NCBI RefSeq assembly: GCF_001704635.1
Contig: NZ_MAXF01000100.1
Span: forward strand, 33,795 to 97,794
Length of the DNA: 64,000 nt
Direction of reading: 5' to 3'
DNA from: Streptomyces sparsogenes
Lineage (GTDB): Bacteria; Actinomycetota; Actinomycetes; Streptomycetales; Streptomycetaceae
Position numbers and translations under genes: made by a program. The number at the start of each line of letters is the position of its first letter. Positions within the stretch are counted from its first letter, which is position 1. Positions 27,905 through 35,886 of this stretch are shown here, piece by piece. Below the pieces are notes generated by a model. That model was not told the origin of the DNA. It worked only from the letters and a program-made list of their open reading frames with translations, and searched no databases.

Positions 27905-29509
27905 GTGAGCACTGCCTCCACGGGTAAACCCGTCGTACTCATCGCCGAAGAGCTCTCTCCCGCCACGGTGGACGCCCTGGGCCCGGACTTCGAGATCCGC
28001 AGCTGCAACGGCGCGGACCGGGCCGAGCTGCTGCCCGCCATCGCCGACGTGGACGCGATCCTGGTGCGCAGCGCGACCAAGGTCGACGCGGAGGCCATCG
28101 CCGCGGCGAAGAAGCTGAAGGTGGTCGCCCGCGCCGGCGTCGGCCTGGACAACGTGGACGTCTCCGCCGCCACCAAGGCCGGCGTCATGGTCGTCAACGC
28201 CCCCACGTCCAACATCGTCACCGCCGCCGAGCTGGCCTGCGGCCTGCTGGTCGCCACGGCCCGCAACATCCCGCAGGCGAACGCGGCGCTGAAGAACGGC
28301 GAGTGGAAGCGCAGCAAGTACACGGGCGTGGAGCTGAGCGAGAAGACCCTCGGCGTCGTCGGCCTCGGCCGCATCGGCGTGCTGGTCGCCCAGCGGATGT
28401 CCGCCTTCGGCATGAAGATCGTCGCGTACGACCCCTATGTGCAGCCGGCGCGCGCCGCCCAGATGGGTGTCAAGCTGCTGTCGCTGGACGAGCTGCTCGA
28501 GGTCTCCGACTTCATCACGGTCCACCTCCCCAAGACCCCCGAGACCGTCGGCCTGATCGGCGACGAGGCGCTGCGCAAGGTCAAGCCCGAGGTCCGGATC
28601 GTCAACGCCGCGCGCGGCGGGATCGTCGACGAGGTGGCGCTGGCGGCGGCCCTCAAGGAGGGCCGGGTCGCGGCGGCCGGTCTGGACGTCTTCTCCAAGG
28701 AGCCGTGCACGGACTCCCCGCTCTTCGAGTTCGACAACGTGGTCGTCACCCCGCACCTGGGCGCCTCCACCGGCGAGGCCCAGGAGAAGGCGGGCATCGC
28801 GGTGGCCCGCTCGGTGCGCCTCGCCCTGGCGGGCGAGCTGGTCCCGGACGCGGTGAACGTGCAGGGCGGGGTCATCGCCGAGGACGTGCGCCCCGGGCTG
28901 CCGCTGGCCGAGAAGCTCGGCCGGATCTTCACCGCCCTCGCGGGCGAGGTCGCGGTCCGGCTGGACGTCGAGGTGTACGGTGAGATCACCCAGCACGACG
29001 TCAAGGTGCTCGAACTCTCCGCGCTCAAGGGCGTGTTCGAGGACATCGTCGACGAGACCGTGTCGTATGTGAACGCCCCGCTGTTCGCGCAGGAGCGCGG
29101 TGTCGAGGTGCGCCTGACGACCAGCTCGGAGTCCTCGGAGCACCGCAATGTGGTGACCGTGCGCGGCACCCTCTCCGGCGGCGACGAGGTCTCGATCTCC
29201 GGCACCCTGGCCGGCCCCAAGCACCAGCAGAAGATTGTCGCGGTCGGCGAGTACGACGTGGACCTGGCGCTCGCCGACCACATGGCCTTCCTGCGCTACA
29301 CCGACCGCCCGGGTGTGGTCGGCACGGTGGGCCGCATCCTCGGCGAGGCGGGGATCAACATCGCCGGCATGCAGGTCTCGCGTTCGGCGGCGGGCGGCGC
29401 GGCGCTGGTCGCGCTGACCGTGGACGACACCATTCCGCAGCCGGTGCTCACCGAGATCGCCGAGGAGATCGGCGCCACCTCGGCCCGCTCGGTCAACCTG
29501 GTGGACTGA
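27905..29509 (+). CDS. serA: D-3-phosphoglycerate dehydrogenase
   Basis: 534 aa from the GTG at 27905; longer in-frame starts back to 27752 run through non-coding leader. Substrate domain PVVLIAEELSPATVDALGP, Rossmann TLGVVGLGRIGVLVAQRM, catalytic Arg in IVNAARGGIVDEVALAAAL, Glu in LDVFSKEPCTDSPLF, His in VVTPHLGASTGEAQEKAG. The C-terminal half has the ASB domain and an ACT domain (FLRYTDRPGVVGTVGRIL), as in type I enzymes that are feedback-inhibited by serine. It oxidises 3-phosphoglycerate, the first step of serine synthesis. Confidence 0.97.
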   Translation: MSTASTGKPVVLIAEELSPATVDALGPDFEIRSCNGADRAELLPAIADVDAILVRSATKVDAEAIAAAKKLKVVARAGVGLDNVDVSAATKAGVMVVNAPTSNIVTAAELACGLLVATARNIPQANAALKNGEWKRSKYTGVELSEKTLGVVGLGRIGVLVAQRMSAFGMKIVAYDPYVQPARAAQMGVKLLSLDELLEVSDFITVHLPKTPETVGLIGDEALRKVKPEVRIVNAARGGIVDEVALAAALKEGRVAAAGLDVFSKEPCTDSPLFEFDNVVVTPHLGASTGEAQEKAGIAVARSVRLALAGELVPDAVNVQGGVIAEDVRPGLPLAEKLGRIFTALAGEVAVRLDVEVYGEITQHDVKVLELSALKGVFEDIVDETVSYVNAPLFAQERGVEVRLTTSSESSEHRNVVTVRGTLSGGDEVSISGTLAGPKHQQKIVAVGEYDVDLALADHMAFLRYTDRPGVVGTVGRILGEAGINIAGMQVSRSAAGGAALVALTVDDTIPQPVLTEIAEEIGATSARSVNLVD

Positions 29510-29525
29510 GCCCCGCAGGGTCCCC

Positions 29526-29565
29526 ACGAGGCCCGGTCCCCGCTTCGGCGGGGGCCGGGCCTCGT
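29526..29565 (+). terminator. serA terminator
   Basis: A nearly uninterrupted stem, ACGAGGCCCGGTCCCCGC against GCGGGGGCCGGGCCTCGT with a TTCG tetraloop, 16 nt after serA, followed by CGCTTTTCC. Confidence 0.9.
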
Positions 29566-29671
29566 CGCTTTTCCGGGCGTCTTCCGGGGCCCGGGCCGGG
29601 GTGGGGCGCGACACGCCGGGGCCTTTTTCATCACGTGTTGAATATCGCGGGCCCGATGGCTACGCTGAAAC

Positions 29672-29702
29672 AGCTAAGTGGAGAAAAACTCTCCACCTAG
29701 CT
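29672..29702. promoter_or_regulatory. TetR-type operator before the TetR/MFS pair
   Basis: Inverted repeat AGCTAAGTGGAGA-AAAAC-TCTCCACCTAGCT: 13-bp arms with one mismatch. It lies 67 bp before the TetR start. The GTGGAGA/TCTCCAC core is typical in size and symmetry for TetR dimers; autoregulation of the regulator and exporter is inferred. Confidence 0.75.
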
Positions 29703-29768
29703 CGTCCATGTGTCGTGCGCGTGTGCCGCTCCGTGCTGCCGCCGCGCGCTGCTCGCGGGAGGCCCGCC

Positions 29769-30485
29769 GTGTCCACCACCCCTCGTCCCGAGCCGGCCGA
29801 CGCCCTCGGCGCCCCCGCCGACCGGCCCCGGCCGCCCCGGATGCGGGCCGACGCCCGCCGCAACCGCGAGCAGATCCTGCGCGCCGCCCGCGCCGTCTTC
29901 GCCGACCAGGGGCCGGACGCCCCCCTCGACGAGATCGCCCGCCGGGCCGGCGTCGGCATCGCGACGCTCTACCGGCGGTTCCCCGAGCGCGCCGACCTGA
30001 TCCGGGCCGTGGCGATCGATGTCTTCACCGCCCTGGTCGAGGCCGCCCGCGAGGCGACCGACGCGGGCCGCGACCCGCTGGACGCGCTCCGCCGCTTCAT
30101 GCACGCGGCCCTCGACCTCAAGATCGGCTCGGTGATGCCCACCCTCGTCGGCCGCGTCACCATCGACGAGATCCTGGAGGCCGTCCGCCAGGACGCCGCC
30201 GACCCCGTGGAGGAACTGCTCCGGCGGGCCCATGAGGCCGGTCTGATCCGGCCCGACATCGTCTTCGGCGACATCACCATGATGATCGTCCGGCTGTCCC
30301 GCCCGCTGCCCGGCGGCGGCATCCCGGAGGACGAGGCCCTCGCGCACCGCCAACTGGACGTATACGTCGACGGCCTGCGCCCCGCCGGCAGCGCCGGGCC
30401 GGGCACCCGGCTGCCCGGCCCGGCGCTGGACGCCGCCGCGTTCAAGCGCTTCAGAGGGCGGGTGATGGGCGGCGGGTCCGGCTGA
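29769..30485 (+). CDS. TetR-family transcriptional regulator
   Basis: 238 aa from the GTG at 29769, with GGGAGG upstream; earlier in-frame starts run through the operator. The N-terminal HTH is RRNREQILRAARAVFADQGP then LDEIARRAGVGIATLYRRFP, a classical TetR recognition helix (GVGIATLYRRF). The rest is an all-helical ligand domain. The DHA2 transporter begins 103 bp downstream on the same strand, so the pair is likely a drug-responsive efflux unit controlled through the palindrome in front. Confidence 0.9.
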   Translation: MSTTPRPEPADALGAPADRPRPPRMRADARRNREQILRAARAVFADQGPDAPLDEIARRAGVGIATLYRRFPERADLIRAVAIDVFTALVEAAREATDAGRDPLDALRRFMHAALDLKIGSVMPTLVGRVTIDEILEAVRQDAADPVEELLRRAHEAGLIRPDIVFGDITMMIVRLSRPLPGGGIPEDEALAHRQLDVYVDGLRPAGSAGPGTRLPGPALDAAAFKRFRGRVMGGGSG

Positions 30486-30588
30486 CCCGTCCGGCCGCTT
30501 CCGGAGCGATCCCGCGCCCGGCGAAACCCGCCGGGGGAACACCTCACCAAGCCCGCAATCTTCAGATAAGCCTCAGAAAGGCATCGTC

Positions 30589-32088
30589 ATGTCCCAGCCC
30601 CTCGACACGCAGCCCGCGGTCAACCCCCGGCGCTGGCTGGCACTGCTCTTCATCGGCCTGGCCCAGCTGATGATCGTCCTCGACATCACCATCGTGAACA
30701 TCGCCCTGCCCTCGGCCCAGCAGGACCTCGGGATCTCCGACGGCGACCGGCAGTGGGTCATCACCGCCTACACCCTGGCGTTCGGCAGCCTGCTGCTCCT
30801 CGGCGGCCGGATCGCCGACTACACCGGCCGCCGGCGCTCCTTCCTCATCGGCCTGATCGGCTTCGCCGCGGCCTCCGCGCTCGGCGGCGCGGCCCCCGGA
30901 TTCGGCGTGCTCCTCGGGGCCCGCGCGCTCCAGGGCGCGTTCGCCGCGCTGCTCGCCCCCTCCGCGCTGTCCCTGCTCGCGGTGAGCTTCACCGAGCCGC
31001 GCGAGCGCGCCAAGGCCTTCGGCATCTTCGGCGCCATCGCGGCGGGCGGCGGCGCGATCGGCCTGGTCCTGGGCGGGGTGCTGACCGAGTACCTGGACTG
31101 GCGCTGGTGCCTGTACGTGAACGTGCCCATCGCCGTCGTCGCCGCCTTCAGCTGGTACGTCCTGCCCGTCGACGAGCCGGCCGAGGGCGGCCGCGCCCGC
31201 TTCGACCTCCCCGGCGCGCTGCTGGCCGTCTCCGGGCTGGTCGCGGTGGTGTACGGGTGCAGCGAGGCCGAATCCAAGGGCTGGGACTCGCTGACCGTGA
31301 CCGGCCTGCTGACCCTGGGCGTGGTCCTGCTGGCCTCCTTCGTCCTGACCGAGCGCAGCGTCCCGCGCCCGCTGCTGCCGCTGCGGGTCGTGGCGGACCG
31401 CACGCGCGGCAGCGCCTACCTCGCGGTCGGCCTGTCGGTGGTCGGGATGTTCGCGATGTTCCTCTTCCTCACGTACTACATGCAGCGCGTCAAGGGCTAC
31501 TCGGCGCTGGTCACCGGCGTGGCCTTCCTCCCGATGACCGCGGCCGTACTGGCGGCGGCGGGCGGCCTCGGCGCCCGACTGATCCCCAAGGTGCCGCCGC
31601 GCGTCCTGGTCGCCCCGGGCCTGCTCCTCGCGGCCGCCGGCGTGGCGCTGCTGATCCCGCTGGAGCCCGGCAGCTCGTACGCGGCCGGCGTGCTCCCCGC
31701 CGAACTCCTCGTCGGCTTCGGCATGGGCCTGGTGATGGCCCCGTCGATGAACTACGCCACCCACGGCGTTCAGCCCCAGGACGCGGGCATCGCCTCCGCC
31801 ACGGTTAACACCGCCCAGCAGATCGGCGGTTCGATCGGCACGGCGATGCTCAACACGATCGCCGCCAGCACCACCAAGGACTACCTGGCCCCGGCGATCC
31901 GGGAGCGCCGGGTGACCCCGCAGCTCGGCAAGGAGGGGCTGGTCGAGGGCTTCTCCCACGCCTTCGTCTGGTCCTCGCTGATCCTCGCGGCCTCGGCGGT
32001 CGTGGTGGGCCTGCTGATGAACACCCCCCGGCCGAGCCGCCAGCCCGGCGCGGAGCAGACGGCGCCGCTTCCGGTGCACCTGGGGTAG
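30589..32088 (+). CDS. DHA2-family (14-TM) drug:H+ MFS transporter
   Basis: 499 aa with 14 hydrophobic segments. LMIVLDITIVNIALPSAQQD is the DHA2 motif of helix 1, and LLLGGRIADYTGRRRSFLIG is MFS motif A. Members export antibiotics and dyes with proton antiport. It follows the TetR gene and ends at a strong hairpin. The Ala/Ser-rich C-terminal end is typical. Substrate unknown; self-resistance or general efflux are both possible. Confidence 0.9.
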   Translation: MSQPLDTQPAVNPRRWLALLFIGLAQLMIVLDITIVNIALPSAQQDLGISDGDRQWVITAYTLAFGSLLLLGGRIADYTGRRRSFLIGLIGFAAASALGGAAPGFGVLLGARALQGAFAALLAPSALSLLAVSFTEPRERAKAFGIFGAIAAGGGAIGLVLGGVLTEYLDWRWCLYVNVPIAVVAAFSWYVLPVDEPAEGGRARFDLPGALLAVSGLVAVVYGCSEAESKGWDSLTVTGLLTLGVVLLASFVLTERSVPRPLLPLRVVADRTRGSAYLAVGLSVVGMFAMFLFLTYYMQRVKGYSALVTGVAFLPMTAAVLAAAGGLGARLIPKVPPRVLVAPGLLLAAAGVALLIPLEPGSSYAAGVLPAELLVGFGMGLVMAPSMNYATHGVQPQDAGIASATVNTAQQIGGSIGTAMLNTIAASTTKDYLAPAIRERRVTPQLGKEGLVEGFSHAFVWSSLILAASAVVVGLLMNTPRPSRQPGAEQTAPLPVHLG

Positions 32089-32108
32089 GCCGCCCCGAAG
32101 CGGCGGTC

Positions 32109-32154
32109 AACGCCGGAGCTGCCCCTCACTCGTGTGGGGGGCAGCCCCGGCGTT
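32109..32154 (+). terminator. Terminator after the first DHA2 transporter
   Basis: AACGCCGGAGCTGCCCC pairs with GGGGCAGCCCCGGCGTT (16 of 17 positions) around an 11-12 nt loop, 21 nt after the transporter stop. Confidence 0.8.
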
Positions 32155-32206
32155 CCGGCCCGCTACGCTTGGTGACGCGGCCAGAATCCCGTCCATGGGA
32201 GGAACC

Positions 32207-32791
32207 ATGACTGCTGAACCGCTGCCGGCCTGGGCCTTTCCGCCCCCGGGCGGATTCACCGCGGACGACCTCGACCGCATCCCGGATCTCCCGCCGCACA
32301 CCGAGCTGATCGACGGGAGCCTCGTTTTCGTGAGCCCGCAGAGGAGTTTTCATTCGCTGATCATGGACGTGCTGGTGCCCGCTCTGCGGGCGTGCGCGCC
32401 GCAGTCGCTCCGGGTGCGGCGCGAGATGACCATCGTCCTCGACAAGCGCAACCGCCCCGAGCCCGACATTCTGGTCCTGCGCGCAGAGGCCGTGTCACCC
32501 GAGGCGGTTGAAACGGGCTTCGAGGCCGCAGATGTCATGCTCGCGGTGGAGGTGGTGTCGCCGGAGTCGGAGGAGCGCGACCGCGACCGTAAGCCGCAGC
32601 TCTACGCCCGCGCGGGAATCCCGCACTTCTGGCTGGTCGAGCAGGGCGAGGGCCGCCGCCCGGTTGTCTACGTATTTGAGCTTGACCCGGTGACCCGCAC
32701 GTACGTGCCGACCGGCATCCACCACGACCGGCTCAAGCTCCCGGTGCCGTTCACCATCGACATCGACCTCACCGAGATCGACCGGCTGTAG
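32207..32791 (+). CDS. Uma2-family (DUF820) putative restriction-endonuclease-fold protein
   Basis: 194 aa from the ATG at 32207 with GGGAGGAACC upstream. PD-(D/E)XK nuclease-fold landmarks typical of Uma2 proteins are present: LPPHTELIDGSLVFVSP, RPEPDILVL, and AVEVVSPESEERDRDRK with QLYARAGIPHFWLVE. Streptomyces carry dozens of these. Their function is not established; nuclease activity is predicted from the fold only. The 3' end overlaps the converging gene by 23 nt. Confidence 0.85.
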   Translation: MTAEPLPAWAFPPPGGFTADDLDRIPDLPPHTELIDGSLVFVSPQRSFHSLIMDVLVPALRACAPQSLRVRREMTIVLDKRNRPEPDILVLRAEAVSPEAVETGFEAADVMLAVEVVSPESEERDRDRKPQLYARAGIPHFWLVEQGEGRRPVVYVFELDPVTRTYVPTGIHHDRLKLPVPFTIDIDLTEIDRL

Positions 32792-33194
32792 CCCCGGAGC
32801 CGGTGAGCAGACTGTAGGCCTCCCCCCAGATGCCCGTCTCGTCGAAGCGGGGAGCGACCCAGGTCGTCGCCTCGGCCGTGCCGCGCGTGCGGTACTTGCG
32901 CATGATCGCGACGTGTTCCGGCAGACCCACGAATCCGTGCAGGGCCTCCTCGCCCGTCCACACGGACACCGCGCCGCAGCGCCGGGCCAGCGGCGCGGTC
33001 CACAGCCACAGGCCGACCGCGCCGTCGAGCGTCGGCCAGGCGCGCCGCAGGTTGGCGGCCGCGCGGGCGATGCCGGGGAGGTCCCGGCGCGTGGTGAAGG
33101 TGAAGTCGGTGACGCTGACGAGGACCGGGCCGTCCGTGGCCGACTCCGGTCCCGGGCGCCAGCCGCTTCTCAGCACGGGCCACCTGTCCAGCAC
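32769..33194 (-). CDS. Hypothetical protein, possible DUF3291/monooxygenase-like fold
   Basis: 141 aa from the GTG at 33194; another GTG at 33176 is equally possible because the start lies in an 18-bp tandem repeat. Core: VLVSVTDFTFTTRRDLPGIA, AWPTLDGAVGLWLWTAPLAR, then VSVWTGEEALHGFVGLPEHV and IMRKYRTRG. The pattern of two beta strands around a helix, with a WTGEEAL segment, resembles ferredoxin-fold monooxygenase-like or DUF3291 proteins, but this is a loose match. It is downstream of the DinB-like gene on the same strand and overlaps its end, so the two form a unit. Confidence 0.55.
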   Translation of the reverse strand: MLDRWPVLRSGWRPGPESATDGPVLVSVTDFTFTTRRDLPGIARAAANLRRAWPTLDGAVGLWLWTAPLARRCGAVSVWTGEEALHGFVGLPEHVAIMRKYRTRGTAEATTWVAPRFDETGIWGEAYSLLTGSGATAGRSR

Positions 33195-33814
33195 GGGCCA
33201 CCTGTCCAGTGCGGGTCACCTGTCCAGTGCGGGTCACGGCCGAGCAGGGCGAGCAACCGGTGGTGCGGTGGGGCGTCGTCCGGGGAAGGGGCGCGCCGTT
33301 CGAAGGCGGCGCCGGGGCCGCGGCCCTCGTCCGGGACCCGCTCGGCGATGAGCAGCGCGGCGGCGGTCAGCTCTTCGCCGGGTTCCCATGGGGCGCCGAT
33401 CGTCGCCGCGACGTCCCAGGCGTGGACGACGTAGTCCAGGACGTGGAAGCCGATCGCGACGCGGCCGGGGAAGGAGCCGCCGTCCCGCACCTCCGCGAGG
33501 GTGAACGGCCGCTCCAGCACGCCGGGTTCCGCGAACGCCTCGCCGACCAGCGCCGCTGACGCCTCGTACGCCGCGCGCGGGTCGCCGCCCAGGTCGCCGC
33601 GGCGCCAGACGGAAAGGGATCCGCCCGCGCCGCGCGCCGCGGCGGCGAACCCCTCGTTCTGGCTGACGAGATGGCGGAGCAGGCCGTGCAGCGTCCAGTC
33701 CGGGCAGGGGGTCGGGAGGGGCAGCTGGTCGTCCTTCACCTGGGCGACGACGCCGCCGGTGAGCGCCAGCGCCCGGCGGTCGAGCTCGTGGAGGTCCAGC
33801 TCTCGCAAGTTCAT
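33170..33814 (-). CDS. DinB-like / maleylpyruvate isomerase-N family protein (TIGR03086 type)
   Basis: 214 aa from the ATG at 33814. N-terminal LDLHELDRRALALTGGVVAQ, then LPTPCPDWTLHGLLRHLVSQ with the family's PCPDW-...-L-HL-- pattern, and GFHVLDYVVHAWDVAATIG carrying the second His. These proteins are four-helix bundles with a metal site; many may be mycothiol-dependent transferases, but no activity is proven here. The family usually ends soon after LALLGRDP. Here the C-terminus runs into 6-residue repeats (PHWTGD-PHWTGG-PCWTGG-PC) encoded by an 18-bp tandem repeat. It diverges from the MocR gene. Confidence 0.78.
   Translation of the reverse strand: MNLRELDLHELDRRALALTGGVVAQVKDDQLPLPTPCPDWTLHGLLRHLVSQNEGFAAAARGAGGSLSVWRRGDLGGDPRAAYEASAALVGEAFAEPGVLERPFTLAEVRDGGSFPGRVAIGFHVLDYVVHAWDVAATIGAPWEPGEELTAAALLIAERVPDEGRGPGAAFERRAPSPDDAPPHHRLLALLGRDPHWTGDPHWTGGPCWTGGPC
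33171..33238. repeat. 18-bp tandem repeat across two gene ends
   Basis: Units start at 33171, 33189, 33207 and 33225 (the last partial): two identical CAGCACGGGCCACCTGTC copies and diverged CAGTGCGGGTCACCTGTC copies. In one frame the array codes the last residues of the DinB-like protein; in another it supplies the start region of the next gene. Copy-number change would alter both. Confidence 0.9.
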
Positions 33815-33836
33815 GATCCGCAGCCTAGGAACGGGC

Positions 33837-33883
33837 AATGGCTCAATACCAGGTCCAATAAGCCCGCATATGATTGAGCCAAT
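33837..33883. promoter_or_regulatory. MocR/GntR operator region
   Basis: AATGGCTCAAT (33837-33847) and ATTGAGCCAAT (33873-33883) form an 11-bp inverted repeat with one mismatch; a third related element, GGTCCAAT, lies between them at about 33852. The right arm abuts the start codon of the MocR gene, as expected for autorepression, and the region also fronts the divergent DinB-like gene. Confidence 0.65.
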
Positions 33884-35308
33884 ATGGAGGTCCACGTCAG
33901 CCTCGACGGTCATCGCGACCTGTCCGGCCAGATCTACCGACAGGTCCGCGCCGCGATCCTCGACGGGCGGCTGCGCCCTGGCGATCCGCTGCCGCCGACC
34001 CGGGAGCTGGCCCGGCGGCTCGCGGTGGCCCGGAACACGGTCGGCGTGGCCTATGACCGGCTGGCGAGCGAGGGCTATCTGGACAGCCGGGTCGGCGCGG
34101 GCACCTTCGTGCGGGCGGTCGGCCGGACGCCGGGCCCCGCCACCACCGCCTCCGCCCTGCGACCACGCCCCGTCTGGGCCGGGATCTCCCCCTGGCCGGG
34201 CCCGATCGACGCCGAGCTGACGTCCGTCGCGTACGACCTGCGCGTAGGGCTGCCGGACGCCCGGCTGTTCCCGTACCAGACCTGGCGGCGGCTGGTCGCC
34301 CGCGAGTCGCGCCCCTCGGCCGCGCTCGCGCGGGGTTCCGGCCGGCCGGAGGGCCACGGCGGGCTGCGCGCGGCGATCGCGCGCCACATCGGCCTCTCGC
34401 GGGCGGTGCGGGCCGGCGCCGACGACGTGGTCGTGACCAACGGCATCCAGCAGGCCCTCGACCTGATCTGCCGGGTGATGACCGAGCCGGGTGATGTGGT
34501 CGTGGTGGAGGAGCCCGGCTATCCGCCGGCCCGTATGCTCTTCCGCTCGCTGGGCGCCAAGGTCGTGGGGGTCCCGGTGGACGCCGAGGGCCTGTGCGTG
34601 GACGCCCTCCCGGACCGGGCCCGCGTCGTGTACGTGACGCCCTCCCATCAGTTCCCCCTGGGAATGCCGATGTCGCTGCGGCGCCGGATGGCCCTCGTCG
34701 CGTGGGCCGAACGGCACGGCGCCGTCGTCATCGAGGACGACTACGACAGCGAGTTCCGCTACGGCGGGCGGCCGGTCGACCCGCTGCAGAGCGTGGACCG
34801 GGCCGGGCACGTGATCTATGTGGGCTCGTTCTCCAAGGTCATGCTGCCCTCCCTGAGGATCGGCTTCCTCGTCGCGCCCGCCCCGCTGCGGGACGCGCTG
34901 CGCGCGGCGAAGTACGTCACCGACTGGAGCACCGCCCTCCCCACCCAGGCGGCGCTGGCCCGCTTCATCGACGACGGCCTGCTCGCCCGGCACATCCGCC
35001 GGATGCGGCAGGAGTACGCCGCACGGCACGAACTGATCACGGCCGCGCTCGCGGGGTCGTACGCGGACCGGCTCGAGGTGGTCCCTTCCTCGGCCGGTCT
35101 GCATGTGACCGCCTACACCACGGGTGACCTGGCCGAGCCCGTCCGCCTCGCCGAACTGGCGACGCGGGCCCGCGCCTCGGGGGTGGCGCTCTACACCCTG
35201 CCCGAGGTGGCCATGTGCGGCTCCGTACGCCCGGGGCTCGTCTTCGGCTACGGCGCGATCGCAGCGCCGGACATCGGTCCGGCGCTGCGGCGGCTGTTCG
35301 GCGACTGA
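33884..35308 (+). CDS. MocR/PdxR-type regulator (GntR wHTH fused to class I aminotransferase fold)
   Basis: 474 aa. The N-terminal GntR domain (residues ~1-80) has QIYRQVRAAILDGRLRPGD, PPTRELARRLAVARNTVGVA and RVGAGTFV. The C-terminal part has the aspartate-aminotransferase fold, including EPGYPPARMLFRSLG, IEDDYDSEFRYGG and the PLP Lys in YVGSFSKVMLPSLRIGF. Members sense PLP or its adducts; PdxR activates pyridoxal phosphate synthesis and others control transport or GABA use. No pdxS/pdxT is adjacent. The convergent PPOX gene is a possible but unproven functional neighbour. Confidence 0.88.
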   Translation: MEVHVSLDGHRDLSGQIYRQVRAAILDGRLRPGDPLPPTRELARRLAVARNTVGVAYDRLASEGYLDSRVGAGTFVRAVGRTPGPATTASALRPRPVWAGISPWPGPIDAELTSVAYDLRVGLPDARLFPYQTWRRLVARESRPSAALARGSGRPEGHGGLRAAIARHIGLSRAVRAGADDVVVTNGIQQALDLICRVMTEPGDVVVVEEPGYPPARMLFRSLGAKVVGVPVDAEGLCVDALPDRARVVYVTPSHQFPLGMPMSLRRRMALVAWAERHGAVVIEDDYDSEFRYGGRPVDPLQSVDRAGHVIYVGSFSKVMLPSLRIGFLVAPAPLRDALRAAKYVTDWSTALPTQAALARFIDDGLLARHIRRMRQEYAARHELITAALAGSYADRLEVVPSSAGLHVTAYTTGDLAEPVRLAELATRARASGVALYTLPEVAMCGSVRPGLVFGYGAIAAPDIGPALRRLFGD

Positions 35309-35321
35309 GCGAACGGCGGGA

Positions 35322-35822
35322 TCAGTCGCTGGTGGGGATGTCGAGGGCCGTTCCGTACAGGCGGGACACCCGGATCCTGATCACCACCCGCCGGTCCGCC
35401 ACCATCTGCTCCAGGAACGCCGCCTCGTCCTTCGGGTCGTCGAAACCGGGGGTCAGGGCGAGCAGTTCGCGCCCGACCGCGTCACCGGGCACGGTCGTCA
35501 CCTCGGATATCTCCGCCTCGCCCTCGGCGACGGCGAACGACCAGACGTTCGGCCCGCTCACGTGCAGGGCGGCATGCGGGTCGCGGCGCAGTTGACGCAC
35601 CTTGAGGCGGTCGGCCGTGGTGGAGATCCGGACCACGCGTTCCTCGGGGCTCCAGTGGTGGAGCACGGTCGACAGGTGGGGGTGGCCGCTGCGCTTGACC
35701 GTGGCGAGCACCGCGAACTGCTGCTCCCGCAGAAGCCGGGACAGTTCCTCGTCGGTGAGCGGCCGGGGCGCGGGTCCGGCGCCCGGCTTCTGCTCTTCTT
35801 CGTTCGCCACGCGCGTCTTCAT
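35322..35822 (-). CDS. Pyridoxamine-phosphate-oxidase-fold (PPOX / FDOR) protein
   Basis: 166 aa. After a charged 20-residue lead it has the split-barrel pattern LLREQQFAVLATVKRSGHPH, LSTVLHHWSPEERVVRIST and ADRLKVRQLRRDPHAALHV. This matches the PPOX-class F420-dependent or FMN-binding reductases (actinobacterial TIGR03618-like group). The reaction is probably reduction of a small molecule with F420 or flavin, with no named substrate. It converges on the MocR gene with 13 nt between stops and is followed downstream by the DHA2 transporter on its own strand. Confidence 0.8.
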   Translation of the reverse strand: MKTRVANEEEQKPGAGPAPRPLTDEELSRLLREQQFAVLATVKRSGHPHLSTVLHHWSPEERVVRISTTADRLKVRQLRRDPHAALHVSGPNVWSFAVAEGEAEISEVTTVPGDAVGRELLALTPGFDDPKDEAAFLEQMVADRRVVIRIRVSRLYGTALDIPTSD

Positions 35823-35886
35823 GGGGTGGGGCCTTTCGCTGCTGGTGAGGGGAGGAAGAGGGGAGGAGGGGCGGAGGGAGGGGACG

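Noticed and set aside
33171..33238. CRISPR-like repeat array
   Set aside because: Units are contiguous with no spacers and lie within coding ends; no cas genes in the window.
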